64,000 bases of DNA from Hyphomicrobiales bacterium (GTDB lineage: Bacteria; Pseudomonadota; Alphaproteobacteria; Rhizobiales; Rhizobiaceae): assembly GCA_900469965.1 (NCBI GenBank), contig UBZP01000020.1, forward strand, positions 202,892-266,891. The letters are read 5' to 3'. Both the position numbers and the translations under genes were made by a program. Shown here piece after piece: positions 26,684 through 36,662 of the stretch (its first letter is position 1; every line of letters begins with the position of its first letter). The notes under the pieces were generated by a model that did no database searches, was not told the DNA's origin, and worked only from the letters and a program-made list of their open reading frames with translations.

Positions 26684-27697
26684 ATGTCGTTGGACGGTTT
26701 GGATATTTTTGTCGTGGCACTGGTGATCCTGGTGCTGTGGCTGCTGTTTGCCGGGATCAAGACCGTGCCGCAGGGCTACCAGTACACGGTCGAGCGCTTC
26801 GGCCGCTACACCCGCACGCTGCAGCCGGGCCTGAACCTGATCATCCCCTTCTTCGACAAGATCGGCGCGCGGATGAACGTGATGGAGCAGGTGCTGGAGA
26901 TCCCGACGCAGGAGGTGATCACCCGCGACAATGCCAGCGTCTCCGCCGATGCGGTCGCCTTCTTCCAGGTGCTGAACGCAGCCCAGGCGGCCTACCAGGT
27001 CTCCAATCTGGAAAATGCGATCATGAACCTGACCATGACCAACATCCGCTCGGTCATGGGCTCGATGGATCTCGACGAGCTCCTGTCCAATCGCGATGCC
27101 ATCAACGAGCGGCTGCTGCATGTCGTCGACGATGCGGCCGGCCCCTGGGGCGTGAAGATCACCCGCGTCGAGATCAAGGACATCGCGCCGCCGAAGGATC
27201 TCGTCGACGCGATGGCCCGGCAGATGAAGGCCGAGCGCGAGAAGCGGGCACAGGTGCTGGAGGCCGAAGGCGCCCGCAACGCCCAGATCCTGCGCGCCGA
27301 GGGCGCCAAGCAGTCGGCGATCCTCCAGGCCGAGGGCCAGCGCGAGGCCGCCTTCCGCGACGCCGAGGCGCGCGAGCGCCTGGCCGAGGCCGAGGCCAAG
27401 GCGACGAGGATGGTGTCGGAGGCGATCGCCGCCGGCGACGTGCAGGCGATCAACTACTTCGTGGCCCAGAAATACACCGAGGCGCTCGCCACCGTCGGCA
27501 CCGCGCCGAACGCCAAGATCGTGCTGATGCCGATGGAGGCCTCCTCGCTGATCGGCTCGCTCGGCGGCATCGGCGCCATCGCCCGCGAGGTCTTCGGCGA
27601 CGGCCCGCAGCCGGTTCCGCCCCGCCCGCGCGGCGCGACGCCCGCGGCAGGCGGCGTGGTCCGCAATCCGTTCGATACGACGCAAAGGGAAAGCTGA
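26684..27697 (+). CDS. qmcA: SPFH/band-7 membrane protein (QmcA type)
   Basis: A 337-residue stomatin-like protein. Residues about 4-22 form a membrane helix, then an SPFH domain (about 25-190) with [44 protein letters not shown] and [10 protein letters not shown]. Residues about 195-260 form a coiled coil rich in [11 protein letters not shown] repeats, and a Gly-rich end follows. SPFH proteins form membrane microdomains and help proteases. The ATG at 26684 follows AAGGGGACGGGGC. It is followed after three bases by nfeD, the standard SPFH-NfeD pair. Confidence 0.92.
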   Translation: MSLDGLDIFVVALVILVLWLLFAGIKTVPQGYQYTVERFGRYTRTLQPGLNLIIPFFDKIGARMNVMEQVLEIPTQEVITRDNASVSADAVAFFQVLNAAQAAYQVSNLENAIMNLTMTNIRSVMGSMDLDELLSNRDAINERLLHVVDDAAGPWGVKITRVEIKDIAPPKDLVDAMARQMKAEREKRAQVLEAEGARNAQILRAEGAKQSAILQAEGQREAAFRDAEARERLAEAEAKATRMVSEAIAAGDVQAINYFVAQKYTEALATVGTAPNAKIVLMPMEASSLIGSLGGIGAIAREVFGDGPQPVPPRPRGATPAAGGVVRNPFDTTQRES

Positions 27698-27700
27698 GCC

Positions 27701-28159
27701 ATGATCGCCAAGATCGCAGGCGAACTCGGCCCCTGGGCCTGGTGGGTGCTCGGCGTCGTGCTGCTGACGCTGGAAGTGCTGATGCCCGGCGTGTTCCTCG
27801 TCTGGATCGGCATTGCCGCCATCGTCACCGGCGCGCTGTCGCTGCTTCTCTGGGAGACCGGCTGGTGGTTCTGGCAGCTTCAGTGGCTGGCCTTCGCCGC
27901 CCTTTCCATCGCCGCCGTCCTCGTCGGCCGCAGGCTGGTCGCCCGCAACGAGAAGCGGACGGACGAACCCTTCCTGAACCAGCGCGGCCAGAGCCTGATC
28001 GGCCGCACCGCCACCCTCGACCAGCCGATCACCGAGGGCCGCGGCCGCATCCGCCTCGACGACACGATGTGGAACGTGCAGGGCCCGGACCTTCCGGTCG
28101 GCACGCGCGTCCGCGTCGTGGCGAGCTCCGGCCGCGACTTGACGGTGGAGCCGGTGTAG
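27701..28159 (+). CDS. NfeD-family membrane protein
   Basis: A 152-residue NfeD-type protein with about three transmembrane helices (roughly 9-32, 33-52 and 57-78) and a C-terminal OB-like domain (about 95-150) starting with the conserved GRTATLDQPITEGRGRIRLDDTMWNVQGPD stretch. It is the short form without a protease domain. It partners SPFH proteins, here QmcA encoded three bases upstream. The pair is probably co-translated. A strong terminator follows. Confidence 0.92.
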   Translation: MIAKIAGELGPWAWWVLGVVLLTLEVLMPGVFLVWIGIAAIVTGALSLLLWETGWWFWQLQWLAFAALSIAAVLVGRRLVARNEKRTDEPFLNQRGQSLIGRTATLDQPITEGRGRIRLDDTMWNVQGPDLPVGTRVRVVASSGRDLTVEPV

Positions 28160-28171
28160 CCGGATACGAAA

Positions 28172-28200
28172 AACCCGCCGCGGCTCGGCCGCGGCGGGTT
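28172..28200 (-). terminator. Bidirectional terminator between nfeD and kdsD
   Basis: A 13-base perfect stem AACCCGCCGCGGC and its complement with a TCG loop. On the minus strand TTTTTCG follows, so it serves kdsD; it also lies right after nfeD on the plus strand. Confidence 0.9.
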
Positions 28201-28233
28201 CCTGGTTCTGGCAAACCTGCTTGCAGCTGTCGC

Positions 28234-29229
28234 TCAGGCGACGCCGATGCGCAGCAGGTCGTGGAAATGCACGATGCCGACCGGCCGCGTCCTCTCGTCG
28301 GTGACGATCAGGGCCGAGATGTTGTGCTGGTTCAAAAGGCCGAGCGCGGCTGTCGCGAGCGTCGTCGGCCTGACCGTCTTCGGCGTGCGCGTCATGATGT
28401 CGTCCACATCGAGTTCGGCGAGATTGCGCGACAGGTTGCGGGCGATGTCGCCGTCGGTGACGATGCCGACCAGCTTGCCTTCGTCATTGACGACGCCGAC
28501 GCAGCCATAGTGCTTCTGCGACAGGAGCAGGACGGCCGCCGGCATCGACGTGCCGAGCGGCACGAGCGGCATGTTCTCGCCGCTGTGCATGATGTCGCCG
28601 ACATGCGTGAGGCTCGCGCCCAGCTTGCCGCCGGGATGGAACGTCTTGAAGTCGGTGGCGGTGAAACCGCGCGCCTCCAGCAGCGCCACGACCAGCGCAT
28701 CGCCCAACGAAAGCTGCATCAGCGTCGAAGTGGTCGGCGCCAGCCCGTGCGGGCAGGCTTCCTGGGTCTTGGGCAGCAAGAGCACGATGTCGGCCTCGCG
28801 CGCCAGCGCCGAGCGCTCACCGGACGTGATCGCGATCAGCGGGATCGAGAAGCGCCGGGAATAGGAAACGATGCCCTGCAACTCGGAGGTCTCGCCGCTC
28901 CAGGACATGGCGAGGATCACGTCGTCGGCGCCGATCATCCCGAGGTCGCCGTGGTTGGCCTCGACGGGATGGACGAAGAAGGCGGGCGTGCCGGTGGAGG
29001 CGAGCGACGCGGCGATCTTGGTGCCGATATGGCCGGACTTGCCGATGCCGGTGACGATGACCCGTCCCCGGATGTCGCCGATCGTGCGCACCGCATCGCA
29101 GAAGGCGTCGTAGAGGGGTCCATTCAGCGCGTCGGCCAGAGCATCGAGGCCGGCACGTTCGGTTTCGACGGTACGGATCGCAGAGGCGATCGCGCCGCTG
29201 CTTTCCACGAGTGCTTGTCTTTTGATCAT
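28234..29229 (-). CDS. kdsD: KpsF/GutQ-family arabinose-5-phosphate isomerase
   Basis: Interconverts ribulose-5-phosphate and arabinose-5-phosphate, the first step toward KDO in lipopolysaccharide. The 331-residue protein has the SIS domain (about 35-175) with VIVTGIGKSGHIGTKIAASLASTGTPAFFVHP and the catalytic HGDLG, then two CBS domains (about 205-325; the second ends PVGIVHFHDLLRIGVA). Length and order are those of KdsD/KpsF. The gene is divergent from the outer-membrane barrel gene at 29371. Confidence 0.94.
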   Translation of the reverse strand: MIKRQALVESSGAIASAIRTVETERAGLDALADALNGPLYDAFCDAVRTIGDIRGRVIVTGIGKSGHIGTKIAASLASTGTPAFFVHPVEANHGDLGMIGADDVILAMSWSGETSELQGIVSYSRRFSIPLIAITSGERSALAREADIVLLLPKTQEACPHGLAPTTSTLMQLSLGDALVVALLEARGFTATDFKTFHPGGKLGASLTHVGDIMHSGENMPLVPLGTSMPAAVLLLSQKHYGCVGVVNDEGKLVGIVTDGDIARNLSRNLAELDVDDIMTRTPKTVRPTTLATAALGLLNQHNISALIVTDERTRPVGIVHFHDLLRIGVA

Positions 29230-29370
29230 GGCTGCCTGTTAGCGCTTTTGCCCCGCGATGTCCATCAGGCGCCGGCCCGCACCCGGTCACACAGCGTAAG
29301 CTACGGAAACCGAACGTTAACCGTGTTGCTTTACCTGTGATTAGGAATTTCAGAAATCATTGCGAACGCC

Positions 29371-30864
29371 ATGGCATACCGGCAGAACAGATCAGACAGG
29401 GTGCGACCGACCGCGCCGCCGCACCGCAGGGCTGCCGGCGCGCTCATCGTCGCCTCGCTGCTTGCGACCGTGCCGGCGCAGGCCCAGGAAGCCGATCCGT
29501 CTGCGCTGGGCACCGTCGAGCCGATGGGCGCGGAGGCTTCTGCACAGGCGCTCGACGCCGCGGCTGCGGCGACCCCGCAAGGCGCCTCCTTCGACGCCCC
29601 CGCGCCGGCCGGCCCGGCCGCCCCGACCGCGCCCGATGCCATCGACACGAAGGCCCTGGAGGCAGCGCCGGAGGCCGGCCGCCAGAACCTGCCGACCGCC
29701 TCGGTCGAGGGTTTTCGCAACGGCGCCGTCCCCTATTCCGAGGACCCGCCGGGCATCGGCATCGGCACCTTCACGCTGCGGCCCTCGCTCGAACAGGGCA
29801 TCGGCTACGAACGCACCAAGACCGGCGACCAGACCGACACCCGCGGTTTCTCCACCACCACGCTGCGCGGCTCGCTCGTCTCCGACTGGTCGCGCCACCA
29901 GCTGACGATCGATGGTTCCGGCACCTACGAGCGCAACTTCACCGACAGCGAGAACACCGAGCCGGAGGTGGATATCGGCGCCGACCTGCGGCTCGACCTT
30001 TCCGGCGAGACGACCGCCAACCTCACCGCCGGCTACAGCCTCGAGCGGGAGGACATGGCCGATCCCAACGCCGTCTCCGGCGCCTCCGTGCAGTCGGCCG
30101 TGCAGAACTTCTCCGGCGGCGCCCGCATCCAGCGCGACTTCGGCCTGATTCGCGGCACGTTCGGTGGAACGGTCGACCGCGAAACCTATGGCGATGTCGA
30201 ATTCTCCGACGGCTCGACGCTGTCGCAGAAGGACCGCAACACCGTGACCGGCATCCTGACGGCCCGGATCGGCTACGAGATCTCGCCGGCCCTGATCCCC
30301 TTCGTCGAGGCGTCCGGCGGGCGCGTGCACTACGACGAGGCGCAGGATTCGAACGGCTATGCCCGCTCGGGCGATCTCTATGCGGGGCGCACCGGCATCG
30401 AATTCGACTTCGGGGAAAAGCTGCGCGGCGAACTGGGGATCGGCTTCGACCGCCAGACCTATGACGACGACCGCCTGGAGGCGATCAACGCCCTTGCCGC
30501 CGACAGCGCCGTCGACTGGTCGCCGCGGCGCGGCACCAATGTCAATCTGGGGCTGAGGACGTCGATCGAGCCGTCGACGACGGCGGGCGAAAGCGGCTAC
30601 GTCTCCTACCTCGGCAGCACCGAGATCACCCAGGAGGTGCGGAGCAATCTCGTGGCCCGGCTCCTGGGCTCCTACGAATGGCGTGACTTCCAGACCGCCT
30701 CGTCCGCCGACCAGAACGTCTACATCATCGGCACCGGGCTGGCGTGGAACTTCAACCGCTACCTCGCGCTCAGCGGCGACGTCTCCTACGAACTGACGAC
30801 GCAGAAGAACAGCGAGGACACCGGCGTCACCCGTGCCGGCCTCGGCCTGGTGCTGCGCCGCTGA
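29371..30864 (+). CDS. Outer-membrane beta-barrel protein (BBP2-type)
   Basis: A 497-residue exported protein: signal peptide with n-region about 1-23 and cleavage at PAQAQE, then an Ala/Pro-rich linker (to about 115), then a beta-barrel from about 125 to the end. The barrel has alternating hydrophobic/polar strands and conserved motifs such as TFTLRPSLEQGIGYERTKT and YISPALIPFVEASGGRVHYDE-like stretches that match the putative beta-barrel porin-2 family. The C-terminus GLVLRR lacks the usual terminal Phe. Function unknown. Its gene is divergent from kdsD and converges with galU. Confidence 0.8.
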   Translation: MAYRQNRSDRVRPTAPPHRRAAGALIVASLLATVPAQAQEADPSALGTVEPMGAEASAQALDAAAAATPQGASFDAPAPAGPAAPTAPDAIDTKALEAAPEAGRQNLPTASVEGFRNGAVPYSEDPPGIGIGTFTLRPSLEQGIGYERTKTGDQTDTRGFSTTTLRGSLVSDWSRHQLTIDGSGTYERNFTDSENTEPEVDIGADLRLDLSGETTANLTAGYSLEREDMADPNAVSGASVQSAVQNFSGGARIQRDFGLIRGTFGGTVDRETYGDVEFSDGSTLSQKDRNTVTGILTARIGYEISPALIPFVEASGGRVHYDEAQDSNGYARSGDLYAGRTGIEFDFGEKLRGELGIGFDRQTYDDDRLEAINALAADSAVDWSPRRGTNVNLGLRTSIEPSTTAGESGYVSYLGSTEITQEVRSNLVARLLGSYEWRDFQTASSADQNVYIIGTGLAWNFNRYLALSGDVSYELTTQKNSEDTGVTRAGLGLVLRR

Positions 30865-30915
30865 CATTTCAAAGATGCGTGGAGAGTGTCCGGGCCGGTT
30901 TCACCGTGGCCGGGA

Positions 30916-30946
30916 AAGGTTCCGCGCCGGTCGGGCGCGGAACCTT
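30916..30946 (+). terminator. Hairpin between convergent barrel gene and galU
   Basis: A 13-base perfect stem AAGGTTCCGCGCC/GGCGCGGAACCTT with a five-base loop. T-runs are short on both sides, but the location between convergent genes supports a bidirectional terminator. Confidence 0.65.
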
Positions 30947-30951
30947 GTGTC

Positions 30952-31851
30952 TCAGTGGAGGCTCTTGAGCAGGGCCTGCAGCGGTCCCTCGACGGCCGGG
31001 CGGATGTCGCCGCGGGCGAGCGCGAAGGCGACGTTGGCGAGGATGAAGCCATCCTTCGCGCCACAGTCATAGGTCTCGCCCTTGAAGTGATAGGCCGCGA
31101 ACGGCTGCTCCTTCAGAAGCTTCAGCATCGCGTCGGTCAGCTGGATCTCGTTGCCGGCGCCGCGCTCCTGCGTGGCGAGGATCGAGAAGATCTCCGGCTG
31201 CAGGATGTAGCGGCCGTTGATGAAGAAGTTGGACGGAGCGGTGCCGGGCGCCGGCTTCTCGACCATCTGCGTGATGCGGCGGCCCTCGCCGACCGTCTCG
31301 CCGACGCCGACGATACCGTATTTGTGTGCCTGGTCGGGTGCGCATTCCTCGACCGCGATCACGTTGCCGCCGTCGTGCTCGTAGAGCTCGACCATGCCGG
31401 AAAGGCAGCCCTTCGGCGCCTTCATGATCATGTCCGGCAGAAGCAGCGCGAAAGGCTCGTTGCCGACGAGGTCGCGGGCGCACCAGACGGCGTGGCCGAG
31501 GCCGAGCGGCTCCTGCTGGCGGGTGAAGCTGGTCGAGCCCGCCACCGGCAGGATGCTCTCCAAGAGCGTCAGCTCGGCGGTCTTGTTGCGCTGGCGCAGC
31601 GTCTGCTCCAGCTCGACCTGGATGTCGAAATAGTCCTCGATGACCGCCTTCGAGCGACCGGTGACGAAGATCAGGTGCTCGATGCCCGCTTCCAGCGCCT
31701 CGTCGACGACGTACTGGATCACCGGCTTGTCGACGACGGTCAGCATTTCCTTCGGAACCGCCTTGGTGGCGGGGAGGAACCGCGTTCCCAGACCCGCGAC
31801 CGGGAACACTGCTTTTCGTACCTTGCGTTTTTCGGCCATCATCAACCTCAT
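30952..31851 (-). CDS. galU: UTP-glucose-1-phosphate uridylyltransferase
   Basis: Makes UDP-glucose for exopolysaccharide, lipopolysaccharide and cyclic glucans. The 299-residue protein has the nucleotidyltransferase motif [18 protein letters not shown] (about 20-37), [15 protein letters not shown], the sugar-binding FALLLPDMI and the later [21 protein letters not shown]. ATGs at 31842 and 31839 (MMAEKR) are alternative starts and have a GAGG box at good spacing. Regions like this are often called exoN-type in rhizobia. It is divergent from the lytic transglycosylase. Confidence 0.95.
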   Translation of the reverse strand: MRLMMAEKRKVRKAVFPVAGLGTRFLPATKAVPKEMLTVVDKPVIQYVVDEALEAGIEHLIFVTGRSKAVIEDYFDIQVELEQTLRQRNKTAELTLLESILPVAGSTSFTRQQEPLGLGHAVWCARDLVGNEPFALLLPDMIMKAPKGCLSGMVELYEHDGGNVIAVEECAPDQAHKYGIVGVGETVGEGRRITQMVEKPAPGTAPSNFFINGRYILQPEIFSILATQERGAGNEIQLTDAMLKLLKEQPFAAYHFKGETYDCGAKDGFILANVAFALARGDIRPAVEGPLQALLKSLH

Positions 31852-32042
31852 GTTGGCCCCGCGTTCATCGGGGGCTTAGTTCAGTGCTGCCTTAGCTTCA
31901 ATTTGCTATCATTTTGCAAAGAGAGACGTGCTGGGGAATCCATGGTAAAGAATTTGTTGACTTCATGTCTGTAGGCTGAGCTTTCCACCGGAAGCTTACT
32001 GCTCCGCCCTGTCGAACTTTCGAAAGACGGAACCAACGACCG

Positions 32043-33266
32043 ATGCATCAGCTTAGCAATTCCAGGCTCCTCCGCTCCGCACGTGCCATCCTCGTCTCCG
32101 CGGCTCTCTTGGTTCCCGCCACCGCCGCGCATGCCGATGCCGGCTTTCAGAAGTGGATTGCCAATTTCTACGCGACGGCAGCCAAGGGCGGCATCTCGAA
32201 ATCGACCTACCAACAGGCCTTCAAGGGCGTCAAGACGCCGGACCCCGACGTCCTGGAAAAAGCCGCCTACCAGCCGGAGTTCAAGCACAAGATCTGGGAC
32301 TACCTCGATTCGCGCGTGAACCCCTATACGGTCAAGATCGGGCAGGAGATGGCCGCCAAGTACGGCCGCACCCTTGCCGCCGTCGAGAAGCGCTACGGCG
32401 TCGACCGCAACATCCTGCTCGCCATCTGGTCGATGGAATCGAACTACGGCGCGGTGCTGTCGAAGGAGGACCGCCTGCACTACGTGCCGCGCGCGCTCGC
32501 CACGCTCGCCTATGCCGATCCGAAGCGGGCCAAGTTTGCCCGCACCCAGCTGATCGCCGCCCTCAAGATCATCCAGAACGGCGACATCCCCGCCGCCGAG
32601 ATGACCGGCTCCTGGGCCGGCGCGATGGGCCACACCCAGTTCATTCCCTCGAGCTACCTGCTCTATGCGGTCGATGCCGACGGCAACGGCCACCGCGACA
32701 TCTGGAATTCGGTGCCCGATGCGCTCGCAACGGCGGCCAATCTCCTGCACAAGAACGGATGGCAGCCGGGCAAGACCTGGGGCTACGAGGTGGTCGCGCC
32801 GGGCGGCGGCAGCGCCTACGAGGGCCAGACCAAGACGCTGGCCCAGTGGCAGAAGCTCGGCTTCAGGCGGCCGACCGGCAGCGGGTTTCGGAACGGCGGC
32901 GATCGCGCCGAACTCCTGATGCCGGCCGGCGCAGACGGCCCGGCCTTCCTGATGACCCGCAACTTCTTCGTCATCAAGCGCTACAACGCCTCCAACTCCT
33001 ATGCCATGGGCGTCGGCATGCTGGCCGACCAGCTCGCCGGCTACGGCGGGGTGAAGCAGCGCTGGCCGCGCCCGGACGGCTCGCTCGACATTTCCGAGAA
33101 GTTCGAGCTGCAGACGCGGCTGAAGCAGCTCGGCTACTATGACGGCGAGGTCGACGGCAATCTCGGCTCCAGCTCCAAGGCCGCGATCGAGGCCGTCCAG
33201 AGCCGGCTCGGCCTGGCGGCGGACGGCGAGCCGAGCACCCGCCTCCTGCAGGCCCTGCGGAAATAA
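32043..33266 (+). CDS. Lytic murein transglycosylase B-type with peptidoglycan-binding domain
   Basis: A 407-residue periplasmic protein that cleaves peptidoglycan with formation of 1,6-anhydro-MurNAc. Signal peptide 1-32 (cleavage near AHADA), SLT_2/MltB domain about 35-330 with the catalytic Glu132 in WSMESNYGA, and the AMGHTQFIPSSYL segment. A C-terminal PGRP-binding helical domain (about 345-405; LQTRLKQLGYYDGEVDGNLGSSSKAAIEAVQ) follows. No lipobox, so it is soluble or peptidoglycan-bound. It is divergent from galU and followed by a terminator. Confidence 0.94.
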   Translation: MHQLSNSRLLRSARAILVSAALLVPATAAHADAGFQKWIANFYATAAKGGISKSTYQQAFKGVKTPDPDVLEKAAYQPEFKHKIWDYLDSRVNPYTVKIGQEMAAKYGRTLAAVEKRYGVDRNILLAIWSMESNYGAVLSKEDRLHYVPRALATLAYADPKRAKFARTQLIAALKIIQNGDIPAAEMTGSWAGAMGHTQFIPSSYLLYAVDADGNGHRDIWNSVPDALATAANLLHKNGWQPGKTWGYEVVAPGGGSAYEGQTKTLAQWQKLGFRRPTGSGFRNGGDRAELLMPAGADGPAFLMTRNFFVIKRYNASNSYAMGVGMLADQLAGYGGVKQRWPRPDGSLDISEKFELQTRLKQLGYYDGEVDGNLGSSSKAAIEAVQSRLGLAADGEPSTRLLQALRK

Positions 33267-33292
33267 CCCCGGTCCTGCCGCAAGCCACCTGA

Positions 33293-33317
33293 CGGGCGCC
33301 AACCGGCGCCCGTTTTC
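33293..33317 (+). terminator. Terminator after the transglycosylase
   Basis: A nine-base stem ACGGGCGCC/GGCGCCCGT with loop AACC is followed by TTTTCG. It begins 27 bases after the stop codon. Confidence 0.85.
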
Positions 33318-33443
33318 GTCAGTCCCGTTGGACGAAAACGCCGCCATCGGCATTGACGCTTTCCCGATCCCCCGCAATTTGCGATGATTGCCGGCAAGAA
33401 TGCCGGGAGCCCGGCTCCGACAGCAACGAGGACCCCGCCGCGC

Positions 33444-34664
33444 ATGGTACGCTTCCACCGCCTGCTGGTGTTTCTGGCCTGCCTTGTGATCGCCGTGCCG
33501 CCGGCCGCGATCTACTCGGACGCCGTGGCGCAGGAGCGCGTGCAGCGCCGGACCGTGCTCGATTTCCTCTTTGGCGGGTTCCGGCGCCGGCCGCGCGCGA
33601 CGGTGCAGCCGCGGGCGCAGCAGCGGGTGCAGCCCCGCCGCACCCAGGCGAGGAGCCAGAAGCCCAAGGCCCGCACCAAGGCGCCGCAGGTGGCCGCTCC
33701 CGCAGCCCCCGTCATGGTCGAGAAGCTGGCGGACGCCCGCAAGGTGCTCGTCGTCGGCGATTTCGTCGCCTCCGGCATCGGCGACGGCCTGACCGAGGCC
33801 TTCCTGCAGATGCCGGGGGTGACGATCGAGGCGCGGACCAACGGCTCGTCCGGCCTCGTGCGCCAGGACTACTATGACTGGGACCGGCAGCTCCCGGCCC
33901 TGATCGACGAGATCAAGCCGGCGGTCGTCGTCCTCAGCCTCGGCGCCAACGACCGGCAGATGATGGCGATCGGCGGCGCGAAGGAGAAATTCCGCAGCGA
34001 GGCCTGGACGGCGGAATACACCCGCCGCGTCGAAAAGCTCGCAAACGATACCCGCGGCAAGAACGTGCCGCTCCTGTGGGTGGGCATGCCGGCCTTCCCC
34101 ACCGCCTCGATGACCGCCGACATGTCCGCCTTCAACACCATCTACCGCAACGCGGTGGAGAAGGCGGGCGGCACCTTCATCGACATCTGGGACGGCTTCG
34201 TCGACGAGGACGGCAAGTTCGTCGTCACCGGCTCCGACATCAACGGCCAGCAGGTGCGCCTGCGCGGCTCCGACGGCGTCTCGATGACCAAGGCGGGCAA
34301 GCGCAAGCTCGCCTTCTACGTCGAAAAGGAAATCCGCCGGCTGCTGGGCGACGCCATGACCGTGGATGGCCAGAAGCAGGGCGGCGAGGCGGTTTCGGAC
34401 GAGCTGGTCACCGCCCCGGCCGATCCCGCCGATATCCTCAAGACCCAGCCGATCAGCCTGACCGATCCGACGCTCGACGGCGGCCTGGTTCTCCTCGGCG
34501 GCGCCGCGCCCGACACGACGAGCGGCCGCAGCCCGCGCGACCGCATGGTCGAGAAGGGCGATTTCGCCGCAGCCCCCGCCGGCCGCGTCGACGACTTCCG
34601 GCTGGACAAGCTCCGCCCGGCGATCAACGTCACCCAGGCGCCGGCCCGGCAGGACGAGCGATGA
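33444..34664 (+). CDS. DUF459 SGNH-fold periplasmic protein
   Basis: A 406-residue protein with a signal anchor (hydrophobic 7-22), a basic Arg/Pro/Gln-rich linker (about 40-85) and an SGNH-like domain (about 95-310) of the DUF459 family. Block III is recognised in LSLGANDRQMM. The GDS motif of normal SGNH hydrolases reads VGDFVASGIG here, and the usual D-x-x-H of block V reads DGVSMTKAGK, so the catalytic Ser and His are not visible. A binding or regulatory role is possible. The ATG at 33444 was chosen for the signal sequence; the longer in-frame ATG at 33384 has no ribosome-binding site. It overlaps the VOC gene. Confidence 0.75.
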   Translation: MVRFHRLLVFLACLVIAVPPAAIYSDAVAQERVQRRTVLDFLFGGFRRRPRATVQPRAQQRVQPRRTQARSQKPKARTKAPQVAAPAAPVMVEKLADARKVLVVGDFVASGIGDGLTEAFLQMPGVTIEARTNGSSGLVRQDYYDWDRQLPALIDEIKPAVVVLSLGANDRQMMAIGGAKEKFRSEAWTAEYTRRVEKLANDTRGKNVPLLWVGMPAFPTASMTADMSAFNTIYRNAVEKAGGTFIDIWDGFVDEDGKFVVTGSDINGQQVRLRGSDGVSMTKAGKRKLAFYVEKEIRRLLGDAMTVDGQKQGGEAVSDELVTAPADPADILKTQPISLTDPTLDGGLVLLGGAAPDTTSGRSPRDRMVEKGDFAAAPAGRVDDFRLDKLRPAINVTQAPARQDER

Positions 34665-35068
34665 CCGAAAAGACCACCGCCGCGACCCGCTCCACCTTCC
34701 TCGCCGTCGAACCGCAGCTTTACGTCACCGCCATCGAAGCCGCCTGCGACTACTACAGCGAGCAGCTCGGCTTCACCGTCGCCTTCGTCTACGGCGATCC
34801 GCCCTACTATGCGCAGGTCTACCGCGATGGCGTGCAGTTGAACCTACGCCAGGTGGACCGGTCCCCGTTCGGCGCCGATTTCCGCGCCAGCGAAGAGGAT
34901 GCGCTGAGCGCGACCATCATCGTCGAGGACGCGGCAGCACTCGCGGCCGAGTTCGAGGCCGCAGGCGCGATCTTCCATCAGGCCCTGCGCACCGAGGAAT
35001 GGGGAACGAAGACGATCATCGTCGCCGACCCCGACGGCAACCTGATCGCATTTGCCAGTTCCGCCTGA
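34661..35068 (+). CDS. VOC-family (glyoxalase/bleomycin-resistance fold) protein
   Basis: A 135-residue vicinal-oxygen-chelate superfamily protein, with [23 protein letters not shown] at the start, [11 protein letters not shown] in the middle and the [16 protein letters not shown] ending, a typical single-domain dimeric member. Members of this fold may be glyoxalases, dioxygenases, or antibiotic binders; the substrate cannot be read. Its ATG overlaps the stop of the DUF459 gene (ATGA), indicating coupled translation. A strong hairpin terminator follows. Confidence 0.85.
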   Translation: MTEKTTAATRSTFLAVEPQLYVTAIEAACDYYSEQLGFTVAFVYGDPPYYAQVYRDGVQLNLRQVDRSPFGADFRASEEDALSATIIVEDAAALAAEFEAAGAIFHQALRTEEWGTKTIIVADPDGNLIAFASSA

Positions 35069-35124
35069 CGACGCCCGCCGGTCGGCCGCTGGAGGCCCTT
35101 CCGGGACACGCATTCGAAAACGGA

Positions 35125-35157
35125 AAACCCCGCAGGCCGGTCCGGCTTGCGGGGTTT
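35125..35157 (-). terminator. Bidirectional terminator between VOC gene and gltD
   Basis: A 16-base stem (AAACCCCGCAGGCCGG/CCGGCTTGCGGGGTTT, one G-T mismatch) with a one-base centre. A and T runs flank both sides, between convergent genes. Confidence 0.88.
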
Positions 35158-35188
35158 CGATTGCTCACGCCGGGCTCTGCCTGCCCGC

Positions 35189-36646
35189 TCAGCGCGGCAG
35201 CGTCGTCGAGCCCATCAGCGCCTCGTCGATGGCGCGCGCCGCCTGGCGGCCTTCGCGGATCGCCCAGACGACGAGCGACTGGCCGCGGCGGACGTCGCCC
35301 GCCGTCCAGAGCTTGTCGACCGAGGTCTTGTAGTCGCGGTCGTTGGCGACGACGTTGGAGGAACCGCGCTTGTCGGTGTTGATCGTCAGTCGCTCGCCGA
35401 GGTCCTTCAGCACGCTGTCGGTGAAGGGACCGCGGAAGCCGATGGCGATGAAGGCGAGGTCGGCCTTGATGATGAACTCGGTGCCGGCGATCGGTTTGCG
35501 GCGATCGTCCACCTGGCAGCACTTCACGCCGGTGAGCACGCCGTCCTCGTCGCCGACGAATTCGAGCGTGCCGACCTGGAACTCGCGCACCGCACCTTCG
35601 GCCTGCGAGGAGGAGGTGCGCATCTTCGTCGCCCAGAACGGCCAGACGGCGAGCTTGTCTTCCTTCTCCGGCGGCTGCGGGCGGATGTCGAGCTGGGTGA
35701 CCTTCACCGCGCCCTGGCGGAAGGCGGTACCGACGCAGTCCGACGCGGTATCGCCGCCGCCGACGACGACGACATGCTTGCCGCCGGCGAGGATCGGATC
35801 GGAAGGCCAGCCGACGCTGTCGATGTTCTCGCGGCCGACCCGGCGGTTCTGCTGGACGAGATAGGGCATGGCGTCGTGGACGCCGGCGAAGTCGACGCCG
35901 GGGATGCCGGCGTCGCGCGGGGTCTCCGAGCCGCCGCAATAGAGCACGGCATCGAACTCGGACAGAAGCTCGTCCATCGCCTTGTCGACGCCGACATTGA
36001 CGCCGCAATGGAAGGTGACACCCTCGCCGCGCATCTGCTCGACGCGGCGATCGATGAAGTTCTTCTCCATCTTGAAGTCCGGGATGCCGTAGCGCAGCAG
36101 GCCGCCGGGCTTGGATTCGCGCTCGAAGACGTGGACCTCGTGGCCGGCGCGGGCGAGCTGCTGCGCCGCCGCCATGCCGGCGGGGCCGGAGCCGATGACG
36201 GCGACCTTCTTGCCGGTCTTGACCGTCGCCGGCTGCGGCACGATGTAGCCCATCTCATAGGCCTTGTCGGCGATCGCCTGCTCGACGGTCTTGATCGCGA
36301 CCGGCATGTCTTCGAGGTTCAGCGTGCAGGCCTCCTCGCAAGGGGCGGGGCAGACGCGGCCGGTGAATTCCGGGAAGTTGTTGGTCGAATGCAGGTTGCG
36401 GATCGCCAATTCCCAGTTGCCGCTGTAGACGAGGTCGTTCCAGTCGGGGATCTGGTTGTGGACCGGACAACCCGTCGGGCCGTGGCAATAGGGAATGCCG
36501 CAATCCATGCAGCGCGCGGCCTGCTTCTGGACCTCTTGGTCCGACATGGGGATGGTGAATTCGCGGAAGTGGCGAATGCGATCCGACGCCGGCTGGTACT
36601 TCGCAACCTGACGATCGATCTCCAAGAAACCTGTAACCTTACCCAC
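35189..36646 (-). CDS. gltD: Glutamate synthase small (beta) subunit
   Basis: Supplies electrons from NADPH via FAD to the large subunit during ammonia assimilation. The 485-residue protein carries the N-terminal cysteine clusters [16 protein letters not shown] (about 48-63) and CPAPCEEAC (about 103-111), the FAD-binding [13 protein letters not shown] (about 151-163), and the NADPH site VGGGDTASD (about 294-302). The initiation codon is GTG at 36646, supported by GTGAGGAA seven bases upstream and by the usual N-terminus [12 protein letters not shown]; the longer frame reads into the 3' end of the small gene. It follows a 56-residue membrane protein and gltB. Confidence 0.96.
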   Translation of the reverse strand: MGKVTGFLEIDRQVAKYQPASDRIRHFREFTIPMSDQEVQKQAARCMDCGIPYCHGPTGCPVHNQIPDWNDLVYSGNWELAIRNLHSTNNFPEFTGRVCPAPCEEACTLNLEDMPVAIKTVEQAIADKAYEMGYIVPQPATVKTGKKVAVIGSGPAGMAAAQQLARAGHEVHVFERESKPGGLLRYGIPDFKMEKNFIDRRVEQMRGEGVTFHCGVNVGVDKAMDELLSEFDAVLYCGGSETPRDAGIPGVDFAGVHDAMPYLVQQNRRVGRENIDSVGWPSDPILAGGKHVVVVGGGDTASDCVGTAFRQGAVKVTQLDIRPQPPEKEDKLAVWPFWATKMRTSSSQAEGAVREFQVGTLEFVGDEDGVLTGVKCCQVDDRRKPIAGTEFIIKADLAFIAIGFRGPFTDSVLKDLGERLTINTDKRGSSNVVANDRDYKTSVDKLWTAGDVRRGQSLVVWAIREGRQAARAIDEALMGSTTLPR

Positions 36647-36662
36647 GAGTGTATTCCTCACT

